Source: an uncultured Oscillospiraceae bacterium
Lineage (GTDB): Bacteria > Bacillota > Clostridia > Oscillospirales > Oscillospiraceae
Assembly: GCA_900756575.1 (NCBI GenBank)
Contig: CAAEKQ010000084.1
Span: forward strand, 1 to 56,224
Reading direction: 5' to 3'
Length of the DNA stretch: 56,224 nucleotides
Each line of letters starts with the position of its first letter. Position 1 is the first letter of the stretch. Below, piece by piece: positions 8,642-17,349 of the stretch. The notes beneath the pieces are model-generated. The model made no database searches, was not told where the DNA came from, and was given only the letters and a program-made list of their open reading frames with translations. The translations under genes and the position numbers were made by a program.

Positions 8642-10027
8642 TTGCTTCATCATTCCACTCAGGAAATGGCTTCTTATTTACAGCCCGGCAAGCATGTGCA
8701 CCTGATCGGCATCGGCGGCGTGTCCATGTGCGCCCTGGGCATGGTGCTCCATGGCATGGGCATTCAGGTCACCGGCTCCGATATGCATCAGAGCAAGGCC
8801 ACCGACCATCTGGAGGAGACCGGCATCCCCGTTACCATCGGCCACAAGGCCGAGAACATTGAGGGCGCCGACTGCATCATCCGTACTGCCGCAGTCCACG
8901 ATGAAAACCCCGAAATTGCCGCTGCCATTGCGAGGAATATCCCCGTGTTTGAGCGTGCTCAGTCCTGGGGCTATATTATGACCGCTTATAAAAACGCCGT
9001 CTGCTTCTCCGGCACCCACGGCAAAACCACCGCCACCTCCATGATGACCCATATCGCCATGGAGGCCGGAATCGACCCCACGGTCATGATCGGCGGCTAC
9101 CTCAACCTGCTGGATGCGGGCCATCGGGTGGGTCACGGCGACACCATCATTATGGAGTCCTGCGAATACTGCAACTCCTTCCTGAACTTCACCCCCACCA
9201 TTGCGGTGATTCTGGACATCGACGCGGATCATCTGGACTTTTTCAAGGATCTGGAGGACATCAAGCATTCCTTCCGGCAGTTTGCCGAGCTGACCCCCGA
9301 GGATCGCGGCATTGTCATTGCCAACGGCACGGACAAGAACACCATGGATGCACTGAAGGGCATTGACCGCCGCCTGATTACCTTCGGTCTGACCCCGGAT
9401 ATGGACGTGTATCCCCTGCATTTTGATCGGGGCCACTCCAGCTTCGATGTGATGTGCAAGGGCAGCTTCTACGCCCACGTTGACCTGCGGGTTCTGGGCA
9501 AGCACAACTGTATGGACGCGCTGGCTGCCATTGCTGCGGCCTGGGCTCTGGGCATTGAGCCAGAAGCCGTGACCCGCGGCCTGGTTTCCTTCACCGGCGC
9601 TGCCCGGCGCATGGAGTTCAAGGGCGTTTACAACGGCGCAGACATCTATGACGACTACGCCCACCATCCCGGCGAGCTGAAGGCCACGCTGGATGCCGTT
9701 CCCGAGCGGGGCTACAGCCGTACCATCGTGGTATTCCAGCCCCACACCTATTCCCGCACCAAGGCGCTGTTCTCTGAGTTTGTGGAGCAGCTTCGCCGTC
9801 CCGATCTCACCATTCTGGCGGAGATTTATGCCGCCCGGGAAACCAACACCGTGGGCATCTCCTCCAAGGATCTGGCAGACCAGATCCCCGGAGCGGAGTA
9901 TTACAAGACCTTCGACGAAATCACCCAGCGGCTCCGTGAAATTGCCGCCCCCGGCGATCTCATCCTCACCATCGGCGCCGGCGACATCTATCTGGTCGGC
10001 GAGGCTCTGGCGAAAGAACAGGCTTAA
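8642..10027 (+). CDS. murC: UDP-N-acetylmuramate--L-alanine ligase
   Basis: A 461-residue Mur ligase, the expected size. It adds L-alanine to UDP-MurNAc with ATP, the first amino acid of the peptidoglycan stem, in the cytoplasm. Seen: N-terminal Rossmann domain GIGGVSMCALG (about 21-31), ATP-binding loop GTHGKTTATSM (about 123), central-domain acidic segment ILDIDADHLDFF, and C-terminal DDYAHHPGELKA (about 337), all diagnostic of MurC. The start is TTG at 8642, with AGGAGG 7-8 bases upstream and the paralog-like opening before HLIGIGG. It stands alone, not in a dcw cluster, with its own promoter and terminator. Confidence 0.96.
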   Translation: MLHHSTQEMASYLQPGKHVHLIGIGGVSMCALGMVLHGMGIQVTGSDMHQSKATDHLEETGIPVTIGHKAENIEGADCIIRTAAVHDENPEIAAAIARNIPVFERAQSWGYIMTAYKNAVCFSGTHGKTTATSMMTHIAMEAGIDPTVMIGGYLNLLDAGHRVGHGDTIIMESCEYCNSFLNFTPTIAVILDIDADHLDFFKDLEDIKHSFRQFAELTPEDRGIVIANGTDKNTMDALKGIDRRLITFGLTPDMDVYPLHFDRGHSSFDVMCKGSFYAHVDLRVLGKHNCMDALAAIAAAWALGIEPEAVTRGLVSFTGAARRMEFKGVYNGADIYDDYAHHPGELKATLDAVPERGYSRTIVVFQPHTYSRTKALFSEFVEQLRRPDLTILAEIYAARETNTVGISSKDLADQIPGAEYYKTFDEITQRLREIAAPGDLILTIGAGDIYLVGEALAKEQA

Positions 10028-10039
10028 CAGGAAAACAGG

Positions 10040-10068
10040 AAGCGCCGCAGCTGCTTGCGGCGCTTTTC
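10040..10068 (+). terminator. Terminator of murC
   Basis: AAGCGCCGCA (10040-10049) and TGCGGCGCTT (10056-10065), 6-base loop, then TTTT. Confidence 0.8.
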
Positions 10069-10075
10069 CAAACTC

Positions 10076-10132
10076 CTTAACCGTTTCTTAAAGGGTCGAC
10101 ATCTTTGTTTTTAATTTCATGTTTGATACACT
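10076..10132 (+). promoter_or_regulatory. Promoter and candidate response-regulator box of the two-component system
   Basis: A weak promoter TTGTTT (10105-10110), 16 bases, TACACT (10127-10132). Just upstream, CTTAA occurs twice exactly 11 bp apart (10076-10080 and 10087-10091), the usual spacing of OmpR/PhoB half-sites. A related 11-bp TTAA repeat precedes the transport operon promoter at 22361-22375. Confidence 0.4.
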
Positions 10133-10154
10133 ATGGACGGAAGGTGTGAGAGAT

Positions 10155-10844
10155 ATGTACAAAATACTCATCTGCGATGACGAAACCGATATTCGCAACG
10201 CTCTGAACATCTATCTCAGTGCCCAGGGCTACGAAACAGTCCTCTGCGCCAACGGGCAGGAGGCGTTGGACGCTGTGGAGCAGGGCGATATCGGTCTGGT
10301 TCTGCTGGATATCATGATGCCAGTGATGGACGGGATCACCGTGCTGTCCAAGCTGCGCAAAACCAGCAATGTGCCGGTGATTCTTCTGACCGCCAAGGGA
10401 GAGGATACCGACAAGGTGCTGGGCCTGGACGTGGGCGCAGATGACTATATCACAAAGCCCTTTAACCCCATGGAGGTATTGGCCCGGGTCAAATCCCAGC
10501 TGCGCCGGTATCTCCAGCTGGGTGCGGCGGTTACTCCCACCACGGAGCTCCACTGCGGCCCTGTTTCCATGGATGATCGTTCCAAAGCCGTTACGGTAGA
10601 CGGAGACCCCATCAGCCTGACCCCCACGGAGTATGAGATTCTCAAGCTGTTTCTCACCCATCCCGGCCAGGTGTTCTCCATGGCGGAGATCTACCGTCAG
10701 GTCTGGAAGGAAGCACCCCTGGGGGCCGAGGGCACCGTGGCCGTACATATCCGGCACCTGCGAGAAAAAATCGAGATAGACCCAGCCAATCCCCGCTGCC
10801 TGAAGGTGGTTTGGGGCCAGGGCTATAAGTTTGTCTCCACTTGA
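10155..10844 (+). CDS. OmpR/PhoB family response regulator
   Basis: A 229-residue cytoplasmic two-domain regulator. The receiver domain (1-120) shows acidic pocket DDE (8-10), phospho-acceptor D52 in LLDIMMPVMDG, and the conserved Lys in DYITKPF. The C-terminal winged helix shows the family pattern LTPTEYEILKLFLTHPGQVF and VAVHIRHLREKIE. The ATG at 10155 was taken as start because MYKILICDDE is the normal receiver opening and GGAAGGTG lies upstream; an in-frame ATG at 10119 falls within the likely promoter. The histidine kinase gene starts 16 bases after the stop, so both form one operon. Possible targets are discussed under the 22.3 kb promoter. Confidence 0.92.
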   Translation: MYKILICDDETDIRNALNIYLSAQGYETVLCANGQEALDAVEQGDIGLVLLDIMMPVMDGITVLSKLRKTSNVPVILLTAKGEDTDKVLGLDVGADDYITKPFNPMEVLARVKSQLRRYLQLGAAVTPTTELHCGPVSMDDRSKAVTVDGDPISLTPTEYEILKLFLTHPGQVFSMAEIYRQVWKEAPLGAEGTVAVHIRHLREKIEIDPANPRCLKVVWGQGYKFVST

Positions 10845-10860
10845 TCGGAGTGATTTTCGG

Positions 10861-13050
10861 ATGCCACAATTTATGAAGAAAACCGGATGCAAGGTTCTTG
10901 GCGCCATTTTATGCATTCTCCTGCTGGCTGCGGGACTGTTCTTCGGGATTCTCACCCTGGTGGTGGCGGGGTATGGCGGCTTTACCAGCCAATCTGCACT
11001 GTATGATGGTCTGGTGGCGGATCGCCTGTCCCGGGACACCGATGTGATCATGAACGGCTACTTTGACCCCAGTGACCCAACCCACCCCTGGGCGTCCTAC
11101 TACAGCGGCAGCATTTTCACCGGCGACAATTCCAATATGCTCTGGACCATCACCAAAGACGGCGGCGACACCCCCGTGCTCTCCACCTACAACGGGGAAG
11201 ACAGTATGACGGATCTCAGCAGCAGCTTTAGCTATACCACCACCGAATCGTCCCCCCGGGATGTTTACACCATCGACTCCCAGCTGTTCTACTGTGACGG
11301 CACGCTCTATACCTACAGTGAGGGCTACGACCAGTTTTCCCCGGTCAAATCCGGCTCCACCCAAAAGATTTCCGGCATTGAGTCTTATCCCGACACCATG
11401 CAGTCCCTAGGCTTTACCTATAACGGCAGTCACTATGCCTATGAAGACGATGAAGCCGAGCCGGGCTTTTACTGGACGGGCAATGATACCCTGACCTATA
11501 CCACTGTGGACACCACCTACACCATCACCTGCTACCTGCTGAAGGATATGCCCTACAACGACCAGTATCGCAAGCTCTATCTCCTCAGCAACACCCTGTA
11601 TTGGGAGCGCTATGTCCTCTGCGGCATTACCGCCGGGCTGCTGATCCCCGCGCTGATTCTGCTGGTGCTGCTGTGCTGTACGGTGGGCCGGGTGAATGGC
11701 AAGGACAAAGCGGTGCTCAACCCCATCCACAAAATCCCCGGCGAGCTGGCGCTGATTCCTGTGATTCTGTTCCCACTGCTGGGTCTGAGCATGGTGGACA
11801 GCAACTTCTCCTATTACCAGACTGCGCTGATTGGGCTGGGCTTTGGCTGCGCCATCAGCGCCCCGTCCCTGGTCTATTTCTTTGTGACCCTGTGCGCCCG
11901 GGTAAAAACCCAAACGCTGCTGCACAACACCCTGTGCGCGCGGCTGTGGCATTTTCTCCGGAAGGCCGGAAAGTCCGCATCCGCCGCCGGTGCCGCCGTG
12001 TTCCTGCATCTTCCGCTGATCTGGAAGGTGATGGGCGCTTATCTGGCGCTGTGCCTGCTGGAGTTCATTGGCCTGGGGCTGTTCTATTACGGAAGCGGCA
12101 CCCTCTACTTCTTCTGGATCGCGGAAAAGCTGCTGCTGGGCGGTATTCTCGCCTATGTGTGCATGAGCTTCCTGCGGCTGAAATCCGGGGCCGAGCGCAT
12201 TTCCGCAGGAGATTACAACACCAAGGTCTCCACAGAGCATCTGGTGCTGGAATTCAAGTCCACCGCCGAAACACTGAATCACATTCAGGATGGTATCAAC
12301 ACCGCCGTGGAGAGCAGGATGCGCTCAGAACGGCTGAAAACCGAGCTCATCACCAATGTCTCCCACGATCTGAAAACCCCGCTGACATCCATTGTCAGCT
12401 ATGTGGACCTGCTCAAGCAGGAGCCTGCGGGTTCTCCCGCCGCTGCGGAATATCTTCAGGTGCTGGACCGCCAGTCTGCGCGGCTGAAAAAGCTCATCGA
12501 GGATCTGGTGGAGGCCAGCAAAGCGTCCACCGGCAACATCACCGTCCACGCCGAACCCCTGGACTTCTCCATGATGCTGGGTCAGGCCCTGGGCGAATAC
12601 AGCGAGCGTCTGGAAAAAGCGGGCCTGACGCCCGTGGCAAAGCTGCCGGAGACTCCGGTGATGATCTCCGCCGACGGACGGCTGCTGTGGCGGATCCTGG
12701 ACAATCTTCTGGGCAATGCAGTAAAATACGCCATGCCCGGCACCAGATTGTATGTCACCCTCACCGCCGACACCCACGCCATTGTCACATTCCGGAACAT
12801 CTCCCGGGACCCCCTGGACGTCACTCCCGAGGAGCTCATGGAGCGCTTTGTACGGGGCGATTCCTCTCGGCACACCGAGGGCAGTGGGCTTGGTCTTTCC
12901 ATCGCACAGAGCCTTGCAGAGTCTATGGGCGGCGAATTCCTGCTGTCGGTGGACGGCGATCTGTTTAAGGCCGCCGTGGTCTTCCCCGCTCTGCCAATGC
13001 CCGCTGCGCCGGAACCTCAGCCTTCCGTCCCCGAAGAACCCACGCTATGA
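10861..13050 (+). CDS. Membrane sensor histidine kinase
   Basis: A 729-residue partner of the response regulator. It has an N-terminal membrane helix (about 12-38), an extracytoplasmic region to about 245 rich in Tyr, Asp and Thr, then a block of four to five further membrane helices (about 250-445), a HAMP-like linker, a HisKA dimerisation helix with the phosphorylated His in NVSHDLKTPLTS (about H502), an N-box DNLLGNAVKYA (about 613) and a GSGLGLSI G-box (about 674). A classical DxGxG motif between them is not evident, a feature of several Firmicutes kinases of this type. ATG 10861 has GGAG about 12 bases upstream. The large extracellular loop plus multi-helix module suggests sensing of an envelope signal or a transporter partner (inference). 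Confidence 0.9.
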   Translation: MPQFMKKTGCKVLGAILCILLLAAGLFFGILTLVVAGYGGFTSQSALYDGLVADRLSRDTDVIMNGYFDPSDPTHPWASYYSGSIFTGDNSNMLWTITKDGGDTPVLSTYNGEDSMTDLSSSFSYTTTESSPRDVYTIDSQLFYCDGTLYTYSEGYDQFSPVKSGSTQKISGIESYPDTMQSLGFTYNGSHYAYEDDEAEPGFYWTGNDTLTYTTVDTTYTITCYLLKDMPYNDQYRKLYLLSNTLYWERYVLCGITAGLLIPALILLVLLCCTVGRVNGKDKAVLNPIHKIPGELALIPVILFPLLGLSMVDSNFSYYQTALIGLGFGCAISAPSLVYFFVTLCARVKTQTLLHNTLCARLWHFLRKAGKSASAAGAAVFLHLPLIWKVMGAYLALCLLEFIGLGLFYYGSGTLYFFWIAEKLLLGGILAYVCMSFLRLKSGAERISAGDYNTKVSTEHLVLEFKSTAETLNHIQDGINTAVESRMRSERLKTELITNVSHDLKTPLTSIVSYVDLLKQEPAGSPAAAEYLQVLDRQSARLKKLIEDLVEASKASTGNITVHAEPLDFSMMLGQALGEYSERLEKAGLTPVAKLPETPVMISADGRLLWRILDNLLGNAVKYAMPGTRLYVTLTADTHAIVTFRNISRDPLDVTPEELMERFVRGDSSRHTEGSGLGLSIAQSLAESMGGEFLLSVDGDLFKAAVVFPALPMPAAPEPQPSVPEEPTL

Positions 13051-13060
13051 TACGAAAATT

Positions 13061-13098
13061 CCCCGGTGCATCCCATTTTGAGATGCACCGGGGGTTTG
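13061..13098. terminator. Bidirectional terminator between the kinase and GH25 genes
   Basis: Perfect 12-bp arms 13061-13072 and 13082-13093 between two convergent genes; T-rich on the plus side (GTTTGCTTTT), AATTTTC on the minus side. Confidence 0.7.
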
Positions 13099-13111
13099 CT
13101 TTTCGTATGGA

Positions 13112-14551
13112 TTACAGTCCTGCGTAGCTGATATAGCGCACCAGGAACGTCGCCACCTGTTCCCGGGTGGCATTGTTCAGGGGCATAATTTTGCCGTCAT
13201 TGCTGCCCTTCAAAATATCGTTTTCCACAGCCCACACAACGGCTTTTTTTGCATACCCGGCCACCTTGTCCGCATCCTGAAAGCCGGACAAATCGCCTTT
13301 GGTTTCCGGTTCGCCGCTAAGCCGATAGAGCATGGTAATCATGTCCTGCCGGGTTACGGCAGTCTCCGGCGCAAAGCGGTTTTTGCCCACACCGTTGATA
13401 ACGCCGTTCTGCTGTGCCCAGGCGATGGGATCCCGATAATACTGCATGGTCAGGTCAGTAAATGTGCTGGAGCCGGTGACCTCGGGGCTGCCACTGAGCC
13501 GATAGAGCATGGTGGCCAGCTGACCTCTGGTTGCGCTTCCCGCAGGGTCAAACCTCGTCGGACTCATGCCATTGATGAGGCCCCATTCATAGGCCTGAAG
13601 GATGGCCTCATAGCTCCACCGGGTCACTGCCACGTCCTTAAAGGGCAGTGCGGAAACGCCTGCATCGTACCAATAGTCCAGATCCACGTTCTGATCGGGA
13701 ATGCCCTCCACATAGCCGCTGGAGGTGCACTGCCAGAATTCATGGTCGCCGCCGTAATCCGTCTTTGAGGCATAGTGTGCCAGCCAAACCGAGCCGGTGA
13801 GCTGACTGGGATTCAGCTGCTTTTCCAGCATATTCTTGTTGGCATAGACCGCCCCGCGATAGCCCGCCGCTGTTACCTCCTCACAGAAGGCATTGCAGAT
13901 CGCCGTAGCCTGATTTTTCGAAAGGTTCGCCTGATACAGCCGTCCGGTGAGCCGTCCGGTAGAAGGATCGTCGGCGTATTCATAGTCGATGACCACCGGC
14001 AGAGTCACGGAATAACCCCGAATCCGGCTGAGTACAAATTGGGCCTCCTCCTTTGCCTCGGCCACGGTAATGGCCTGGGAGTAGATATAAACGCCCACCT
14101 GAATACCGCTATCAATGGCCCCCTGGAGGTTCTGGTACACCAGCTTGTCCTCGGCCAGACTGCCGGTGCCCCAGCCGCGATAGCCCACCCGGATAAACGC
14201 GAATTCAATGCCGTTTTTCTTTACGGTGGCCCAGTCAATATTCTCCTGGAACTGGGAGATGTCCACTCCCTTGCGCAGGGTTTCGCCGTCCTTCAAAGGC
14301 CGGGGCGTAAACCAGGAATGATCCACCCCATAGGCCGCCAGCTGGGAATTCTGAATCTCCCCACGATGGGCCTCGGCCCAATACTGGGGATCTTCCTCCT
14401 CCGGAACAACCTCGTCCTCCGGTGCAGTCTCTACATAGTAGCCGTTCTCCTGAGGATATGTATCGGTATCCGACGCCATGGCCGGAACCACACAGCTCTG
14501 GGCCAGCAGCATCGCCGCCAGCATCAGGCTGATTCCTTTGCACTTTTTCAT
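13112..14551 (-). CDS. Secreted GH25 lysozyme-like hydrolase with three SLH repeats
   Basis: A 479-residue protein with Sec signal peptide (1-26, cleavage near AMA-SD), an acidic linker (30-60), and a glycoside hydrolase family 25 domain (about 93-300). The GH25 acids are present: D97 in KGVDISQFQ, and D189/E191 in VVIDYEYAD. The C-terminus (about 305-479) holds three S-layer-homology repeats with the TR-x-Q/D/E signature (ATRGQLATML, VTRQDMITML, ATREQVATFL), which normally bind pyruvylated secondary cell-wall polymer. It is therefore probably a wall-anchored peptidoglycan hydrolase (N-acetylmuramidase) acting on self wall during growth or on competitors. The gene is monocistronic with a good promoter and is convergent with the two-component system. 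Confidence 0.93.
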   Translation of the reverse strand: MKKCKGISLMLAAMLLAQSCVVPAMASDTDTYPQENGYYVETAPEDEVVPEEEDPQYWAEAHRGEIQNSQLAAYGVDHSWFTPRPLKDGETLRKGVDISQFQENIDWATVKKNGIEFAFIRVGYRGWGTGSLAEDKLVYQNLQGAIDSGIQVGVYIYSQAITVAEAKEEAQFVLSRIRGYSVTLPVVIDYEYADDPSTGRLTGRLYQANLSKNQATAICNAFCEEVTAAGYRGAVYANKNMLEKQLNPSQLTGSVWLAHYASKTDYGGDHEFWQCTSSGYVEGIPDQNVDLDYWYDAGVSALPFKDVAVTRWSYEAILQAYEWGLINGMSPTRFDPAGSATRGQLATMLYRLSGSPEVTGSSTFTDLTMQYYRDPIAWAQQNGVINGVGKNRFAPETAVTRQDMITMLYRLSGEPETKGDLSGFQDADKVAGYAKKAVVWAVENDILKGSNDGKIMPLNNATREQVATFLVRYISYAGL

Positions 14552-14596
14552 TCTCGCGCTCCCTTCCGTCTGATGGTTACAGTTTGTAACATTTCT

Positions 14597-14625
14597 ATTG
14601 TATCATAGGTTCCCGAAATACGCAA
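14597..14625 (-). promoter_or_regulatory. Promoter of the GH25/SLH gene
   Basis: Minus-strand TTGCGT (14620-14625), 17 bases, TACAAT (14597-14602). Confidence 0.6.
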
Positions 14626-14636
14626 CCCGTTATGGC

Positions 14637-14664
14637 ACAAAAATGGACGCTCTCGCGTCCATTT
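14637..14664 (-). terminator. Terminator of the five-gene transport operon
   Basis: Perfect 10-bp arms AAATGGACGC (14641-14650) and GCGTCCATTT (14655-14664); minus-strand T run TTTTT follows. Confidence 0.75.
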
Positions 14665-14684
14665 CTGTATAAATTTCTTGCCAT

Positions 14685-17267
14685 TTAGCTGGTTTCGCCC
14701 AGATAGATGCTCACGCGATTCTGAATCAGCGCCGCCACATCATCGGCGGACTTATCGCCGGAGAAGAAGGCAGCCGCTTCCTCATTGATGATGTCCAGAA
14801 TGTCGCTGTCATAGTTGCCGCCCACAGAGGCATTGTCCACCATGGCCTTGAAATCATCCACCTGCTCCTGGGTCAGCGGCGGGATGTTGTACTCGGTATC
14901 GCCGATGTAGGCGGTCTGGTCATAGTAAACCTTCTCGCCATTTTCATCGGTGTAGGAATCCTTTTCCATGGTCGCTGCCATCGCCTTGTCAAAGGCAGTT
15001 TTGGTCACCGGGAAGCCCCACTGATCGGTCTGAAAATCGTCGGAAAGCAGGGTCTTGATGAAGTCCCAAGCCGCATCGGTATACTTGGACTTTGCGGAGA
15101 TGGCCAGACCTCCGCCAACGCTGATCTGCACGCCGCTACCCTCGTCGGTGGGATAGCCAATGTTCACCATGCCGAAGTCCTTGTTGTTATATAGGCCGTA
15201 GAACTCCTTGATGGAATAGCTGTCGCCGGAAATGTAGGAGGTAGTCAGCAGCAGGTCGCCGGACTGGAGCTGCTGATAGGTGTCGTCCGAGCTGATGCTG
15301 ACGGAATCCTCGTTTCCATTCAGCTCCTCCTCGGTGGGCAGCTTGGCGGATGCAGCCAGCAGCTGCTTAAAGGCGTCGCTGTCAAAGGAGCAGGTTGCCT
15401 TGCCGTAATCCACGAACTGATTGATGTTCTGATAGACCATCTGCTGGAGGAAGTCCGTCTGGGTGGTATATTCCATCACGGAAACGGTATCGTCCAGGCC
15501 GTCGATCACCTGTGCCATCTCCGCCATATTCCAGGAGGTACGGTCTCCCACCAGCTTGACACTGGCAATCAGGGTCTGGAGGCCGAAGTTGTAGGGCATA
15601 CCGTAGAGCTTGCCGTCGGAAATATAGGCCTTCAGTGCGCCTGCCACCAGATCGTCCTGGGAGATGCTGTTGTCCTTCTCCATCAAAGCGCTGAGGTCCG
15701 CCAGCGCGCCCTTGGCGATGTATTTCTCCTGATGGCCGCTGGTGATGGAGATGATATCCGGGCAGTTGCCGGAAACCACGTCACGATCCAGCTGCTGAGC
15801 ACCCAGAGTATAATCGTCCTCCGTGTTGTACTGACTGTAGTCCACCAGGGTAATCCGGTAGTCGTTGCTCTTGCGGTTATAGTCGATGACGGCATCCTTG
15901 ATGTTGCTGTCCAGATACTCCGCGCCCAGCGTCAGCAAGGTGCGCTCGGGGATTTCAGACGCGGGGGTTTTGGTCAGGGTGCCCAGTTCATAGGTGTCGC
16001 TGCCCCTCATACTGAACCGGCTGCACAGCACCAGGATCTGATCCTCGCTGGCCGCCGCTACACCGGAAAGATTCGTAGCATTGATGTCGGAATCCAGCCA
16101 GGAGAGCATCTTGGTGGAAGCGCCGGTATTAATGTCCACACTGTAGAGGAAGTTGCCGTCGGAGGCCATCAGGGTGCTGCCGGTGCCAGGGTAAACGTTC
16201 ATGTTGCTGAAGTTGCCGTCACCGGAGATGGTGATGGGATCGCCCAGCTTGCCACTTTCTACTTTGCACAGGGTAGCGCTGCCTGCGCCGTCCGTAAAAT
16301 ACTCCGCTACCACGGTTCCGTCGCCAGTACTGATCATATTCATGATCCACTGATTATCCATGTCAATATGCTCCTTCTCGGAACCGTCCGCGCCGAAGCA
16401 GTAGATTTTGCTGTCGCTGGCAATGTACAGGTTGCCCTCGCCGTCCTGGGCCACATACTGGGGGTAGAACCAGTCCTGATCGGAGCTGACAATGTCGGTG
16501 AGGTCGATTTCCAGCAGCTGATTGCCGTTCATGTCATACTTATAGGCGGTATAGGTCTCCTGGCTATCCCCGCCCGTGTAGCCCCCGTCAACGGCAGGCT
16601 CCTCTACGGTGCTTGCCTCGGCGGTGTCGTCAATGGGCGCTTCGGCTTCTTCGGTAGGTGCTTCTTCCGCAGGAGCCTCGTCACCGGCGGTATCCTCTGC
16701 GGGAGCTTCCTCCGTAGCGGCTTCCTCAGCGGGGGTTTCCTCCGTGGTTTCCGCCTCGGCCGTTGCGTCGATGGTGCCCACACCGTTGGCAAACTCGTCG
16801 GTCACCGCACTTTCGTCATACACCGCAGTGTCATCGTAAGCAGGGAAGGTGTAGGTATCAATGATCGTCCAATAGCTGCCTCCGTCCGGGCTGACCGTAA
16901 GAGCCTGAAGGTTCTGGTTAGAGGTATCGCTGCTCTCCAGTGCCGCCATGGGGATCTCCGTCACCTCGCCGGTGGCAGGATCGGCGCAATACAGGCGTGC
17001 CCCGGACTGCCCCGCCGCATCATCATAATACTGGCCTGCAAAATACATTTTTCCCTGGACAGTGGTGACATTGCTGCTGTTGATCCAGTCCAAATCCGTG
17101 TCCAGCTTGTGATACTCGGAGAGATAGCCGTAGCCCAGCTCCTGGGCCAGGGTTTTCGTGTCATTTTTGCCGCTCTTGGAGCCGCCTTTCTCTCCGCAGG
17201 CTGCCATGGATAGGCACATGGCTCCGGTCAATGCGATTGTCGCACCTCGTTTCAAATACTTGTTCAT
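14685..17267 (-). CDS. Large lipoprotein: propeller-like domain fused to ABC solute-binding domain
   Basis: An 860-residue protein, about twice the usual length of a sugar-binding lipoprotein. A lipobox lies at the end of the signal peptide (MCLSMAACG, Cys about 24). Residues about 40-435 contain repeated strand motifs of a beta-propeller type (SPDGGSYWTI, GEGNLYIASDSKIYCFGADG, SDGNFLYSVDINTG), interrupted by a very acidic Glu/Ala/Pro stretch at about 172-222. From about 437 on it resembles family-1 extracellular solute-binding proteins (NCPDIISITSG, YGMPYNFGLQTLIA, a WDFIKTLLSDD segment). It is the last gene of an operon that also encodes two sugar-type permeases, an HlyD-like adaptor and a MacB-core-like protein, so it probably delivers ligand to those permeases. 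The substrate is unknown. The fusion of a propeller-like sensor or carbohydrate-binding part is unusual. Confidence 0.8.
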   Translation of the reverse strand: MNKYLKRGATIALTGAMCLSMAACGEKGGSKSGKNDTKTLAQELGYGYLSEYHKLDTDLDWINSSNVTTVQGKMYFAGQYYDDAAGQSGARLYCADPATGEVTEIPMAALESSDTSNQNLQALTVSPDGGSYWTIIDTYTFPAYDDTAVYDESAVTDEFANGVGTIDATAEAETTEETPAEEAATEEAPAEDTAGDEAPAEEAPTEEAEAPIDDTAEASTVEEPAVDGGYTGGDSQETYTAYKYDMNGNQLLEIDLTDIVSSDQDWFYPQYVAQDGEGNLYIASDSKIYCFGADGSEKEHIDMDNQWIMNMISTGDGTVVAEYFTDGAGSATLCKVESGKLGDPITISGDGNFSNMNVYPGTGSTLMASDGNFLYSVDINTGASTKMLSWLDSDINATNLSGVAAASEDQILVLCSRFSMRGSDTYELGTLTKTPASEIPERTLLTLGAEYLDSNIKDAVIDYNRKSNDYRITLVDYSQYNTEDDYTLGAQQLDRDVVSGNCPDIISITSGHQEKYIAKGALADLSALMEKDNSISQDDLVAGALKAYISDGKLYGMPYNFGLQTLIASVKLVGDRTSWNMAEMAQVIDGLDDTVSVMEYTTQTDFLQQMVYQNINQFVDYGKATCSFDSDAFKQLLAASAKLPTEEELNGNEDSVSISSDDTYQQLQSGDLLLTTSYISGDSYSIKEFYGLYNNKDFGMVNIGYPTDEGSGVQISVGGGLAISAKSKYTDAAWDFIKTLLSDDFQTDQWGFPVTKTAFDKAMAATMEKDSYTDENGEKVYYDQTAYIGDTEYNIPPLTQEQVDDFKAMVDNASVGGNYDSDILDIINEEAAAFFSGDKSADDVAALIQNRVSIYLGETS

Positions 17268-17349
17268 AGAACACCTGTTTCCTTTCCGGGACTCTGCCCC
17301 ACAAATTCTGAGTTTCTATTTCATGCGCATCCATGGGATCCGCAGCGTG

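Noticed and set aside
13112..14551. Phage endolysin or prophage remnant
   Set aside because: Signal peptide and three SLH repeats mark a cell-wall protein, and no phage genes are nearby.
16600..16760. Tandem DNA repeat in the Glu/Ala/Pro-coding stretch
   Set aside because: The repeats are imperfect codon-level low complexity (GAG/GCC/CCC) inside a coding frame, not a mobile or regulatory array.
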